A DNA stretch of 64,000 nt, taken from assembly GCA_028386065.3 (NCBI GenBank), contig JAKUCV010005625.1, forward strand, positions 33,913-97,912. The letters are read 5' to 3'. The number at the start of each line of letters is the position of its first letter. Positions within the stretch are counted from its first letter, which is position 1. The notes below the pieces were generated by a model, which made no database searches, was not told the DNA's origin, and was given only the letters and a program-made list of their open reading frames with translations. Made by a program: the position numbers and the translations under genes. This document shows, piece after piece, positions 1 to 10,507 of this stretch. Origin of the DNA: Turnera subulata. Taxonomy: Eukaryota > Streptophyta > Magnoliopsida > Malpighiales > Passifloraceae.

Positions 1-70
1 TTTGTTTGTGCATAAGATTTGTCACGACATGATATGACATGCATACATATACATCTTCATATAGGTACGA

Positions 71-1195
71 ATGGATCCGGTTGGAGGGAATCAACATGCT
101 GGAGGTCACTTAGATGATGACCAGGTATCGGTGGATCAACCGCAGTAAGTTGCGGGAGGTCCGAAACACCTTCCGAATATTCCGTTGGGAGACCCTACGC
201 AGATGCTGAATGTGGTAACTCAAATACTGAGGAGGCAAGAAGCCAGGGATGCACGTATCCATGCTATGGGAACCCGGGAACAGGAAAATCAGGGACCAGT
301 TGAGGATCCAGTATATATGAAGCTGGAGAAGCTTGTGGCAGAGATCTTGACCGGTGTCACTATACCACAGGATGCTGATCGGTGGCTCAGACAGATGAAC
401 AGGGTCATGCTGAAGCTGACATATAGGAATGACAAGTGGGCTAGATATGCCGCTGCCATGTTCCGAGGGGATGCTGTTGATTAGTGGGAGTCTACCACCA
501 GAGACATGCCGACACCTATCACTATGCCGTGAAACCAGTTCATGGAGATGTTCCGAAGGAAGTTTTCTTCCGAGGCATACCAGGATCAGCTAGGAAGAGA
601 GTTTTTGGGACTGCAACAGGGACCGGATCAGACGGTCAATGATTATGAGATCAAGTTCAACCGCCTGTCCATCTATGCCAGTGAGTTTGTGGCTACTCCG
701 GAGGCCAGATGTAAACGTTTCTGGGATGGTCTTCGATCTGGCATCCAGACAGTTATGGGGTGCAAGGTCTACGAGACTTACCAGGACATGCTGACAGATG
801 CCCTGAGAGCTGAGATTATTTGGCTGAGTAATGAGAGGGAGCAACAGGAGATCTGTAAGAGACATGCTGCACAGAGTTCTGGGGGACAGAACAAGAGGTT
901 CCAGACACCAGCGAACCGGTCAGGATATGGACAGAGCCTGTTCATACCAGGGAGTCAGGGACGTGGATGGAACAATAACTACAACAACCGAGGCAGTTCT
1001 TGGACTCAGTCAGGAGGGACTTCATCTTGGAGTGCTTGCCCGAGACCTCCTTTGTCTCAGGTGAGGTGCTATGAGTGTAACGAAGTTGGGCACTAACGTT
1101 ATACTTGTCCCAAGTTGGGAAGATCGGGAGGTTCGGCACCTATTCAGACGGTGCAAGCTTCAGTTGCTAGTGTACCTAGTGTGGTTCTAGAGTTG
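71..1195 (+). pseudogene. gag: gag of gypsy element 1 (broken)
   Basis: The reading frame opens at the ATG at 71 (MDPVGG...) and stays in one frame to 1096, broken by stops at 146-148, 482-484, 530-532 and 1094-1096. It encodes a capsid-type gag with a FLGLQQG motif near 606, typical of plant Ty3 retrotransposon gag, and then a basic Arg/Gly/Asn-rich stretch. The nucleic-acid-binding knuckle CYECNEVGH-x-RYTC near 1070-1111 is cut by the last stop. A frameshift between about 1100 and 1195 separates it from pol. At least two stops fit decay of Trp or Gln codons by C-to-T or G-to-A change. It cannot make an intact product. Confidence 0.85.
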
Positions 1196-4100
1196 GCCGA
1201 GGCCGAGGACATGGAGTTGTTCCTGCTAGGACCCAGTCAGCCATGAACCAGAGTACAGCAGTGTCGAGAGCATTTGTGATCACCGCTGATGAGGATCCAG
1301 AGAATGCCGATGTTATAGCAGGTACTTTTACAGTCTTTGGTAGTACTGCATATACTTTGATTGACCCTGGTACTATGCATTCATTTGTTGTGCAAAGCTT
1401 TTCCATACTACATAACTGTACGGGAGAGAGTTTAGCTTGTCCGATGAGGGTTAGGTTACCTGCGGGTATAGTGGTCAGGTTAACCCATGTGTGCAGAGAT
1501 GTTTCGCTTTCATACGATAGCGAGGTTTTTCTTGCACGGTTGATTGTGATGAACATGGGAGGTTTTAATATCATCTTGGGGATGGATTGGTTGTCCAAGT
1601 ACATTGCTACGGTGAACTGCCGAACCAAGGAAGTGCTGTTGACTTCCGATGGTGGACATAAGATTTTGTTGACAGGTATTGGAAGAGTTGCTACTACATG
1701 TAGTATCTCTGCTAATCAGGATGTTGGGATGAAGCCGTTGGGTCCAGATGCTTTGTTGACCCATGTCAAGGGTGAAGAAGTTCAGACTCCGGTTTTGGGG
1801 GACATCATAGTTGTGAGGGAGTTTCCAGATGTGTTTCCAGAGGATCTGCTAGGATTGCCACCTGATAGGGAAGTTGAGTACACCATTGATTTGATGCCGG
1901 GAGTGACACCTATCTCGATGGCACCATATCGGATGGCACCGAAAGAACTCTAGGAGTTGAAGAAGCAGTTAGATGAGCTGCTCGAGAAGGGCTTCATCAG
2001 ACCTAGTACATCACTTTGGGGTTCACCAGTCCTCTTCGTGAAGAAGAAAGATGGCAGTTTGCGGATGTGTGTGGACTACCGACAGCTAAATAAGGTGACA
2101 GTGAAGAACAAGTACCCGCTTCCCAGGATTGATGACCTTTTTGATCAGCTACAGGGAGCTACTGTATTTTCCAAGATAGATCTTCGATCTAGCTACCATC
2201 AGGTCAAGATTGCAGAGAATGACATACCAAAGACAGCCTTCCGTACTCGGTTTGGACATTTTGAGTTCACAGTGGTTCCTTTTGGTTTGACCAATGCACC
2301 TGCAGTTTTCATGTGCTTGATGCACTTGGTCTTGAACAAGTTCTTGGACAAGTTCGTGGTAGTCTTCATCGACAACATTCTGATATACTCCAAGAGCAGG
2401 GAAGAACATGAGGAGCACCTGAGGGTAGTACTACAGAGGCTGCGAGAGAAGGAGTTGTATGCTAAGTTCAGTAAGTGTGAGTTCTGGCTTGAGGAAGTTG
2501 CATTCCTTGGACATGTTGTATCCGGGGATGGGATTAAGGTTGACCCTTCTAAAGTGAAAGCTGTTCTAGAGTGGGAGCCGCCCAAAATGGTACCTGAAGT
2601 CAAAAGTTTTCTTGGTCTTGCAGGATATTACCGGAGGTTTATTGAGGGTTTTTCCTTGATAGCTAGTCCCATGACCAAGCTATTGAGGAAAGATCAAGCC
2701 TTTGTATGGAGTGATGCCTGCCAGAGGAGTTTTGATGAACTGAAGAAGAAGTTGACAACAACACCAGTCTTGATAGTACCTAAGCCAGGAGTGGAGTATG
2801 TGCTGTTTTGTGATGCTTCAGGTCTTGGTTTGGGAGCAGTTCTGATGCAAAAAGGCCGAGTGATTGCCTATGCTTCGAGACAGTTGAGGCCACATGAGAA
2901 GAACTACCAAACACATGATCTAGAGATGGCCGCAGTGATCCTTGCTTTGAAGATTTGGCGACATTATCTGTTTGGAGAGAGATGTTGGATCTTCACAGAT
3001 CATAAGAGTCTCAAGTACATCATGACTCAGAAGGAACTTAACCTGCGACAACGACGGTGGGTTGAGTTGCTGAATGATTATGACTGTACGATTGAGTATC
3101 ACCCTGGAAAAGCTAATGTTGTAGCAGATGCTTTGAGCCGGAGACAGCCAGAAGACGCTTCCACAACCTACCTGATGTCCTCACTCATCGAGTTAAGGAA
3201 GATGGGAGTTGATTTATCAGTTGATGAGACAGGAGCTTTGCTGACCCATATTGAAGTTAAGTCTAACCTGAGAGGCTGGATTGTGGAACTACAGGATGGA
3301 GATCCCGACTTGATCAAGCTGAAGGAAGCTGTCCGTAGTGGGAAAGAAAATAAGTTTCACATAGCTAAGGATAGTGCATTGATGCTGGGGAAACGTCTAT
3401 GTGTACCTAGTGTTGGTGACCTACGTAGTCAGATTTTGGAAGAAGGACATATGGCGCCGTATGCTATGCACCTTGGAAGCACCAAGATGTACCAGAATTT
3501 GAGGAGTCATTTCTGGTGGCCACGTATGAAGAAGGATGTAGCCGAGTATGTGGCTAAATGTATCACTTGTCAGCAAGTGAAAGCCGAGCATCAGGATCCA
3601 GCAGGGAAGATGAGATCGTTGTCAGTGCCAGAGTGGAAGTGGGAGATGATCACTATGGATTTTTTGGTTGGATTACCGTTGACCCAGAGACAGCATGATG
3701 CCATCTGGGTTATCGTTGATCGTCTTACAAAATCACCTCATTTTCTCCCCATCCGACAGACAGATACCTTGGATAAGTTGGCGAAATAGTATGTTGTAGA
3801 GATCGTGAGACTTCATGGGATTCCTAAGTCTATAGTCTCAGACAGAGATCTGAGATTCACATCACGGTTCTGGAAGAGTTTGCAAGCAGCTTTGAGGACG
3901 AAGCTGAGTTTCAGTACTGCATTTCATCCTCAGACTGACGGACAGTCAGAGAGGACTATTCAGACGCTAGAGGACATGTTAAGGGCTTGTGCTCTTAATT
4001 TCAGTGGGAGATGGGATTAGTATTTGTCTTTAGCGGAGTTCGCCTACAACAACAGTTTTCATTCCAGCATTGGCATGCCACCGTTTAAGGCTCTTTACGG

Positions 4101-4319
4101 AAAGAAATGCCAAAGTCCCGTATGTTGGGATGAAGAAGGTCTCCGTTTGATTGTGGGACCAGATTTGGTTAAGCAGACTGTTTACAAGATTCAGGTAGTT
4201 AAGCAGAGTATGAGAGCAGCACAGGACCGACAGAAAAGTTATGCTGATAAGGATCGTCGAGAGATGGAGTACCAAGTGGGAGAACGAGTTTTCCTCCGAG
4301 TTGCACCTTGGAAAGGTGT
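1196..4319 (+). pseudogene. pol: pol of gypsy element 1 (protease-RT-RNaseH-integrase, broken and truncated)
   Basis: Protease is marked by LIDPGTMHSFV (about 1360-1390). RT follows with [17 protein letters not shown] and [11 protein letters not shown]. The catalytic box reads FIDN at 2365-2376, so the second aspartate of the usual FIDD is lost; the sister copy keeps FIDD. RNase H begins near [13 protein letters not shown] (about 2806). Integrase carries an H-H-C-C-type head ([20 protein letters not shown]) and a core with SDRDLRF and [11 protein letters not shown]. Stops at 1951-1953, 3787-3789 and 4018-4020 match Gln codons in element 2. It ends abruptly at 4319. The copy is inactive because of its stops, the RT active-site change and the missing 3' end. 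Confidence 0.9.
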
Positions 4320-5085
4320 TACTGTTCACGCGTAAGTGAACCGAGCAGCCACACGTGACACCACCCTCCCCATCGTACCCCCCTTGTCGTCGCCGACTTG
4401 TGGAAACCATCGCCGCCTGCCCTCGCCGCACGACGCGCCGGACACAGCAGAGGACCCGACGGCCATCCTGCATGGATCTGACGCCGTCCCTCCCTTGCTG
4501 CGACGACCACCATAGCTGCAGCGCGACGCCACCACGCCACGCCTCTCCGTTGCGACACCACGTTCTCTCTTGCGTCGTCTGCCTGCACCGTCGACGTCCC
4601 GCGCCGCCGCCTGCCTTAGGTGAGGAAGACGACCCGCAAGGCGCCTGGGTCGCGGGTCTTGGGCACTCGGGTCGTGGATCCTGGGTTCCTGGGCCTTAGA
4701 CCTTGGGCCTGGGCTGTGGGCTTAGTGTTGGTTATTGGGCTGGGGAGTGACTGGGCTGATTGTGTGGGCTGTCTGTTTGGGCTCGCTGCGTGGGCCTGCT
4801 TGGGCTCTATACTGTGGGCTGAACAGTACTATTTGGCCCAGCCCAGATTAAAAAAAAAAGAAAATATAATGTGAAAAAAATATATATATATATATGGGAA
4901 GAAAATTAATTTTGGAAGAAAAAAATATATGATATAAAATAATTTTTAAGAGGGAAATAATTTTGGAAAATATATATATATAGTATGATATAATAATTAT
5001 TTTGAGGGAAATAATTTTAGGAAGGTTATTAACAAAGTAAGTATCGTACTAGAATAGTGTCCGGGTATAGGTATAAGTATGGTAT
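4320..5085 (+). mobile_element. Internal LTR fragment of a gypsy element (plus orientation)
   Basis: GC-rich DNA (4340-4720) followed by AT-rich DNA with features of the middle of the element 2 LTR: GTGAGGAAGACGACCCG against GTGAGCTGGGTTGAAGAGACGACCCG, runs of GGGC/TGGGCT, then GGAAATAATTTTAGGAAGG and a CCGGGTATAGG motif as at 11826-11840. It is a diverged relative. It joins integrase DNA at 4319 on one side and reverse-oriented LTR DNA near 5086 on the other, so both of its ends are rearrangement breakpoints. The open frames seen here are by-products of GC-rich composition. Confidence 0.6.
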
Positions 5086-5509
5086 TATTTTAAACTCCGG
5101 CAAAACGCCGATGAAGAAGTAAAAACATTTATAACATCTCAAATTAATTCACATGCAGCGGAAGATGAAAATAATAATAAAAATCAAGTAGAAAATAACA
5201 TGCATATGGGCCCTATGGGTCCAACCGAGAGATGATGCACAACTACCTGCTGAAGTATCTGCGTCTGAACTCCGAGTCGAGGTTAAGGTGAGAGCAGCAC
5301 GCTAACTAAGGTCTGAAAAACAATGGTGGCGATTATGTGAGTCGCCTACTCAGTGAACATTAAAAGTCTATGTATACATGAAAGTGAAGTCATGCTCGTA
5401 GGGTGAGTAGTCCACGAGCGCAAGTACAGCATACAAGCAATATCAGAATCATACACCAACACATAAACATCTTATTGTGTTATTGTCTTTACGATTTAGA
5501 TACAATGTG

Positions 5510-5511
<2 letters not shown>

Positions 5512-5599
<88 letters not shown>
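5512..5599. repeat. (ATT)n microsatellite
   Basis: About 28 tandem copies of TTA/ATT inside the minus-strand LTR. Long isoleucine or tyrosine open frames across it are artefacts of the repeat. Confidence 0.95.
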
Positions 5600-5601
<2 letters not shown>

Positions 5602-6309
5602 TTATGGGCCCTCTACTGTGAGTCAAGTCTCGGTAGCGCATCTGATCAGATCCGGGTGTGAAACCCAAGTGTCGAACCTCAGAAGGGGTAGATTCTGAGA
5701 TCTAAAACCACCGATAAATCTCAAGTGGCCGCTAGCTACCTGAGGGTGTACTCAGACACACCTAACTGGTGCAAGTCTTCCAGGGGTGCACCTACATCCC
5801 CTGGGATACCATGCTAAACAGCATAAAATGACCCGAGGGTACCCAACCCTCCCTCGGGGCTACCAGCCGACTCCACAGTAGAATTAATATTTTATTCTTA
5901 ATTACACTTTTACATTTCTGTTGAAATACATTATGTTTTCCAGGGATGTGTGAATTCTATGTGATTTGTTTCATCCGGGCCTTCAGCCCATAACCACACA
6001 CTATCACCAAGACATAATACATGTTATTTTCAATAACGATTCTTCATATAGAATTTAGGCATGTGAGAACAATCAAGTATACAATTCCATTCCGCATGTA
6101 GCAACAAGGCAAGTAAACAACAAACCACACCAACATGCATTCACAAAACATATATATAAAGACTTGTAATGTCACCTAAAAAATGCAGATTATGACTTCT
6201 CCCTGATCTGAGTCTACAGCTTTTGAGGTATCTCCCGTGCCTGAATACCGGTACATAATATAATCACTAAACCAATTTTAGAAGTAAAAACGTTTATGCA
6301 GGCTAAAGG

Positions 6310-6690
6310 TATGCTCAAATCGAGTAGCTCCCGACCCTAACTATCCGATTATAAGATTTTCGGTCTAAGCCCAAAAGATTATTTTCTCATCAATAACTCC
6401 CAAGAAAAAAAGAATCTAAGGTTTGCCGGTCTAAGTCCATAAACAATTCCCGGGCCTAAGGCCCACTAAATCCTTAATCACGAATTTCGGTCCGAGGCCC
6501 ACTTTCCTAAATTCATATCTACCGATTTTGAAATAGGGCTTCGAGCCCGTTCCTTTAAGTCCGTAAGTTTAATTATCCGTGATTAGGCCTTAAGTCCATA
6601 TAAAACAGTCTAAACTTCAAAATGAGATTTTTGGGCCTGGGCTCGGTTTTTCCTAAAAACCGTTCTAAGGTTGCTCCCGAGCCCAAGAGT
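6310..6690 (-). repeat. GGCCCA-rich mini-hairpin zone of the LTR
   Basis: Several short inverted repeats lie within 400 bp, such as GGGCCTAAGGCCC (6452-6464) and GGGCTTCGAGCCC (6536-6548). The stems differ but remain paired (GGGCC/GGCCC and GGGCT/AGCCC). The zone lies about 1.5-1.9 kb from the LTR start, close to the offset of similar arrays in the other LTRs of the window. Confidence 0.55.
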
Positions 6691-8337
6691 TGATCGGCCT
6701 ACGATTCTATTCGTGTCGGTAAAACCTTCCGGCCACACACTCTAACTCTCCGCTCCCGGCAAACCACAATTCACTTGATATATATGTATGTATTTCGATA
6801 AATAATTCAAAATTTATGTACAGGGCATAACCGAGACAAAACATAGGTAATTACCGTCTAACAGTCATAAAACGAGAAGTGTATTCCGCTGGACAGAACC
6901 CGAGCCTTCGCCAGAAAATTTCCGAGACCCGCCGGAACAGTACATGTTCGCCGGACTCCGGTCACCCTCGCCGGAGCAGTAACCCGAGAAGCCGAAAACC
7001 ACAACAAACTGCCAATGTCGAAAACCACAACCCACATTCAATCCCCAACTCAAACAACAATCATCAAACGAAATTCCACAGACCATAAACGAGTTAGGAA
7101 AAAGAGTTGAAGGATTGAATCCTTATTGGAAGACAATCCACACTGTTGGACGTCGGACCCGTGCAAGCCATCACCAACAAATCTCCCCATTGCCGAAAAG
7201 CCACCACCACCACACGGATCGGCAACACACCCACGCATCGACAAACAAACCCGAGCCAACACAACCACCATCGAACACGCCTCTATCAAGAACAACAACA
7301 TAACAGAACGGCAGAACCACCAGACTCGACCACCGCCAGACAACCCGAGCAAGACCCGCCACCAGCACACCTCAAACAACAACGAACCACACCCGATAAA
7401 TAAATCGGCCCTAGAAGCAAAAGAAAAGGAAATAAGGAACAGGGGAAATGAAGGGAGAGACCGTCGGGTACTTACCGAGCGACGACGAGGGCGACGATGG
7501 CACCTGCGTCGACTTCACGCCCGATTCAACCCGCACAAGGCCCACCAGGTCTCATCTCAATCTATACCACACCCCGGCAACACAGGCGGCGACCAGAGAA
7601 GGAACGATGACTAATGATGACGGCGTGAAGGACAAAGGAACGAGCTGGTGTTGGTGTCGGCGAGAGGGAAAGTGAAAAGATTGAGGGTGGTTTCGGGTAC
7701 CAAACGACCGAGAAGAAAAGGAGGAGATAAGAATAGAAAAGAGGAAGAGATGGTGGGGTTGATGACCGTTGGCATGATTGAACGAGATCGTGGAGACAAT
7801 GCCGTTGGCAGCGACGGCAGAGTGGAAAAGAAACGGGAAGGAAGAAAAAGAAAAGGGAAGGAGAAAAGAAAAAAAGAAAAAGAAGGGAAAGAGGGGCGCG
7901 CCCTGGCTGGGCTTGACCTAGCCAGCCAGACGACGTGTCGTCTGGTTTGGCTTGGTCAACCCGCCAGGTTGACTTTTTTCTTTTTTTCAAAACCTAAAAC
8001 GACGTAGTTTAAACCAAAACTACGATAAACGTCGTGTTTCATCCCCAAATGCGTTTTAGGTCCGAAAAAGCTCAAAAGCAACGTATTACCACTTATAATT
8101 AATAAGTCCATTGGAAAATAAATTAATTTTATTTCCATTTCCGAAATCCAAAATTCTTGTAAATCAAAAGCGAAAAACCGAGGCGTTACAGTCCTACCTA
8201 CCTTAAAAGAATTTCGTCCTCGAAATTCAATCATCAAATCCGTAGGTCCTACCACGATAAGCTTCTGGTATTCTCTACTAGGTGCCCTAACTCATCGTGA
8301 GATACCGCTTATACCCTCAAGCGACTTCTCCTCCGCT

Positions 8338-8345
8338 TATATAAA
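8338..8345 (+). promoter_or_regulatory. TATA box of the antisense gene
   Basis: TATATAAA lies 41 bases before the ATG at 8379. The second copy of this gene (59618) has TATAAATA at 59576-59583, at nearly the same distance. The DNA between (ACC.AACCTCAT.ACTG..AACTCAC) and just upstream (CTTATACCCT.AAGCGAC) is also conserved. This supports a dedicated promoter opposite to the element's own transcription. Confidence 0.6.
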
Positions 8346-8378
8346 CCGAACCTCATAACTGAGAACTCACTCTGGACC

Positions 8379-8777
8379 ATGGACTCACCACTAAGATCCC
8401 GTACTACCTCTGACTCAGAGGATAACAGCTACATCGGTGGTATTGCTTTCCCGACAAGCTCCGATGAAGAACCTCCTAAGAAGCGGTTCAAGACCAACAT
8501 CATCGGCCTGAAGGAGTATATGGTGGTTCCCCCAAGACGGCGAAAGAAGCGTGCAGGCAAGGAAGGACCTTCCGGTAACAAGGATGCTGAGGATAGAAAA
8601 GGCAAGGCAACAGCTGAGAGCAGCACACCACTGCAGACAATGAAGCAGCTGGACAGTTCACTGAAGAAGGCCCACACTGCAATGTTGCAAATTGAATTGG
8701 CCTGTATGGGACTCTCTTCTCAGATCGCGAACATACAAAAACTTGTAAAAGATCTGAAGAATCATGTAACTCCGTAG
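8379..8777 (+). CDS. Small basic, probably nuclear protein encoded antisense inside an LTR element
   Basis: 132 residues; I recognise no family. The N-terminal third is acidic and Ser-rich (SDSEDNS, SSDEEPP). It is followed by two basic clusters, KKRFK (about residues 34-38) and RRRKKR (about 53-58), which look like nuclear localisation signals. The C-terminal half (about 85-130) is probably helical. The start is supported by a good context (GACCATGG), a TATA box 41 bases upstream and an AATAAA signal 36 bases past the stop. The gene runs against its host element. A second copy at 59618-59993 keeps 55 of the first 62 residues, and most codon differences are silent, so the protein itself has been under selection. 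A role in regulating or packaging the element is only a guess. Antisense open frames near the 3' LTR are known from Tat-lineage gypsy elements. Confidence 0.7.
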   Translation: MDSPLRSRTTSDSEDNSYIGGIAFPTSSDEEPPKKRFKTNIIGLKEYMVVPPRRRKKRAGKEGPSGNKDAEDRKGKATAESSTPLQTMKQLDSSLKKAHTAMLQIELACMGLSSQIANIQKLVKDLKNHVTP

Positions 8778-8812
8778 GGTGCTTCTCCTTTGCTGTAAAA
8801 CGTTATGAAATC

Positions 8813-8818
8813 AATAAA
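8813..8818 (+). promoter_or_regulatory. Polyadenylation signal AATAAA of the antisense gene
   Basis: AATAAAATAAG lies just past the stop codon, and the copy in element C has the same string at 60031-60036 in matching context. This is consistent with 3' end formation on the plus strand. Confidence 0.5.
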
Positions 8819-9222
8819 ATAAGCTTTCTTTGTATTTCAAAACTCTTATGTTACGAAATCTCGTGTTAAACAAAAAAACAAAACATCTTAAAGCAGATTA
8901 AAAATAAACAATAAGGATATAAAATCAACCATAAAGAAATTATAAACGAAACAAAACTCGTTTAATAAAATCAAAACATTAAGAAGTTAAAACAAAACAT
9001 GTCTCCATGTTCGGCGCTCTAGATCGATCGTAAACATCCTCGATCCCGAGAAACGTAACGTACACAGCTAACGGTGACGTTGGTTTCCCTCGTGGAAAAA
9101 GACGTCCTTTAACTCGCAAGGCGATGATCACGGGAACGTCTTGTGTTCCTCGAAAGAAACGTTATCCACTGGTCCACAAATTCCGCATGAGCCAAAAACG
9201 TCTGTCAAGTCTCATTTGGCCT

Positions 9223-9859
9223 GGCATCCAGAATTAGTTAATAACCAGGTACGACCCTAGCTTGTCCAGTGACGGGGCCCGGAAGATAAAATTGGTAATA
9301 AAAAAATAATTAAGCATTCTTTTGGTCTTGGCTCAGTTATGTTTAGTAGGAATCTTCTGTTGTGTTATTTGAGTTGGTTTCTTGTGTTGTGATTGTCTAT
9401 GTTTATTTCGAAAGTATTACGGTTGATTATATATCTCTGTTTATCCTTCGTCGGTGAGCACTTCGGACTCACCCCTCCCCTGCGGGGTTTCATCCCGTAG
9501 GTTTGGTTGCTTCGTAGTTCAGGTACGATGTACGTTGGCTGCTGTTTTCTTCTCCACCTGACTCTGGATCCATACCTCCACTGCATGTGCATATAAGTCT
9601 TCTGCTGTTGTGTCATATATGTTGCTGCTTTCTTATATTGCTTATGATGTTGATATTGTGGATTGTGCTGCTATGTTGAGCTTTGAGTGTGGATTGCATA
9701 ATAGTCCCCGAGTGTGGGTGACAGATGTTGCTTTGTACATTTGTTGTATCTGAATTTTACCGTGTAGTATTTTGATTGCGATGTACTGTCTATTCTATCA
9801 ATAAGAATAGTTCCGGCACATGTTTACCGTGTACGGTAAATACGGGTCGGGGCGCTTCA
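9223..9859 (+). mobile_element. 3' terminal LTR fragment of a gypsy element (element 2 type)
   Basis: From GGCATCCAGAATTAGTTAATAACC onward this follows the last 620 bp of the element 2 LTR (18312-18932) and ends in the same GGGTCGGGGCGCTTCA at 9859. It may be the 3' LTR remnant that once belonged with 4320-5085, with the reverse-oriented element wedged between them. The middle of the LTR is missing, so a simple insertion does not explain the arrangement. Confidence 0.75.
9453..9501 (+). repeat. Double stem-loop near the LTR 3' end
   Basis: Two adjacent hairpins: GGTGAG...CTCACC (9453-9473) and CCTGCGGG-GTTTCAT-CCCGTAGG (9479-9501). The same pair occurs at 18507-18555, and the pair occurs in reverse orientation at 62113-62161. 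Confidence 0.7.
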
Positions 9860-10507
9860 GACACCAAAAAAAAGATCAGCATTATTTTTTTCTGTAAAGT
9901 TCTTAAGTAAAGAAATTGTAGCTGTTATGTTGTAGATTTATTACTTCCACATCTCATTACATGTTCTTATAACGTCCAGAAACACCCTAAAAAATCAGTA
10001 TTATTGATTTTTTTCCTTTAATGTCGTTAAGTATTAAAAAAAAACAATATAATTGTTGTTTTATATATATATGGATAACGTGGAGAGAAAGAGGCCAACT
10101 AAAATACTTTAGAGAATTTTTAGTTAAGTAGTAACTATTAGAAGATAAATATGAAGCCATCTAATGTACGGGTATATATGCGTAATGAGATGAACCTAGT
10201 CATGACTTTTCCTTCATATTTCATCCATGTTTTTACAAAATCCTCAAAACAAAAATAATTATTTTTTTAACCATTATCTACTATCCCTTAATATTTTATT
10301 CCATGTGTTTCTATGGAGTCCACAAAGAAATTTTTTCTTTACTTTTACCATTACTTTTTTTTGCTAATCTCTGATATAAAAACCCTAACTGTGACATCCA
10401 AGATTTAGTACTAATTTTTTTGGATTTTTCTTTTTTTTGCGTAGGCAGATTATAGGATAAATGGAAGTGTAAAACTAAGATGACTATATATGTAAAATGT
10501 GGATAGC
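9860..10507. other. AT-rich spacer, no gene seen
   Basis: Low-GC sequence with poly-A and poly-T runs and a short TA run near 10062-10071. Two loosely similar stretches (about 9860-9930 and 9965-10050) look like a diverged local duplication. The last five bases, ATAGC (10503-10507), are the left target-site flank of element 2. Confidence 0.6.

Larger units (their letters stand above)
1..4319 (+). mobile_element. Ty3/gypsy element 1, internal region (Tekay-like chromovirus), decayed
   Basis: Internal part of a gypsy element whose 5' LTR lies before the window. In order it shows gag with a CCHC knuckle, protease, reverse transcriptase, RNase H and integrase. It is collinear with 12724-15698 of element 2. 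Homology stops at about 4319, just after a conserved VAPWKGV stretch, where the sequence switches into GC-rich LTR-type DNA. The integrase C-terminus, the chromodomain and the LTR start are therefore missing. The order RT-RNaseH-integrase and the chromodomain in the sister copy place it among chromoviruses; the Tekay/Del assignment is my inference. Confidence 0.9.
5086..8190 (-). mobile_element. LTR of a non-autonomous gypsy element, minus orientation, 3' end truncated
   Basis: Read on the minus strand the LTR opens at 8190 with TGTAACGCCTCGG, directly after a GGACGAAATTCTTTTAAGG-type purine tract, the same layout as the LTR starts at 16118 and 49570. It then has a purine/pyrimidine-rich zone (7640-7890), a zone rich in GGCCCA/TGGGCC motifs (6310-6690) and a low-complexity ATT array. 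Its distal end aligns with the LTR at 63682-64000 (shared CATCTCAA and ATGCAGCGGAAGA blocks). About 200 bp before the expected TTTCA end is missing, so it is truncated at about 5086. Exact borders are approximate. Confidence 0.65.
8191..9222 (-). mobile_element. Partial internal domain of the minus-strand non-autonomous element
   Basis: The segment is collinear with 59432-60424 of element C at the other end of the window, although the adjoining LTRs are of different types. It begins (minus orientation) with the purine tract before the LTR and carries no gag or pol. It contains one complete gene on the opposite strand (8379-8777). Homology to element C breaks at about 9222, after CGTCTGTCAAGTCTC, where a plus-oriented LTR piece begins. 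The rest of the internal domain and the other LTR are gone. Confidence 0.75.

Noticed and set aside
1360..1390. Protease site DPG in place of D-S/T-G in elements 1 and 2
   Set aside because: Both copies share it, and this form is, to my knowledge, common in plant Ty3 elements, so it is not evidence of decay.
5403..5698. Open frames with long isoleucine or tyrosine runs
   Set aside because: They are translations of the (ATT)n microsatellite.
7050..7675. Several overlapping Pro/Arg/Thr-rich open frames
   Set aside because: GC-biased LTR sequence open in several frames on both strands, with no motif and no conservation of a frame between LTR copies.
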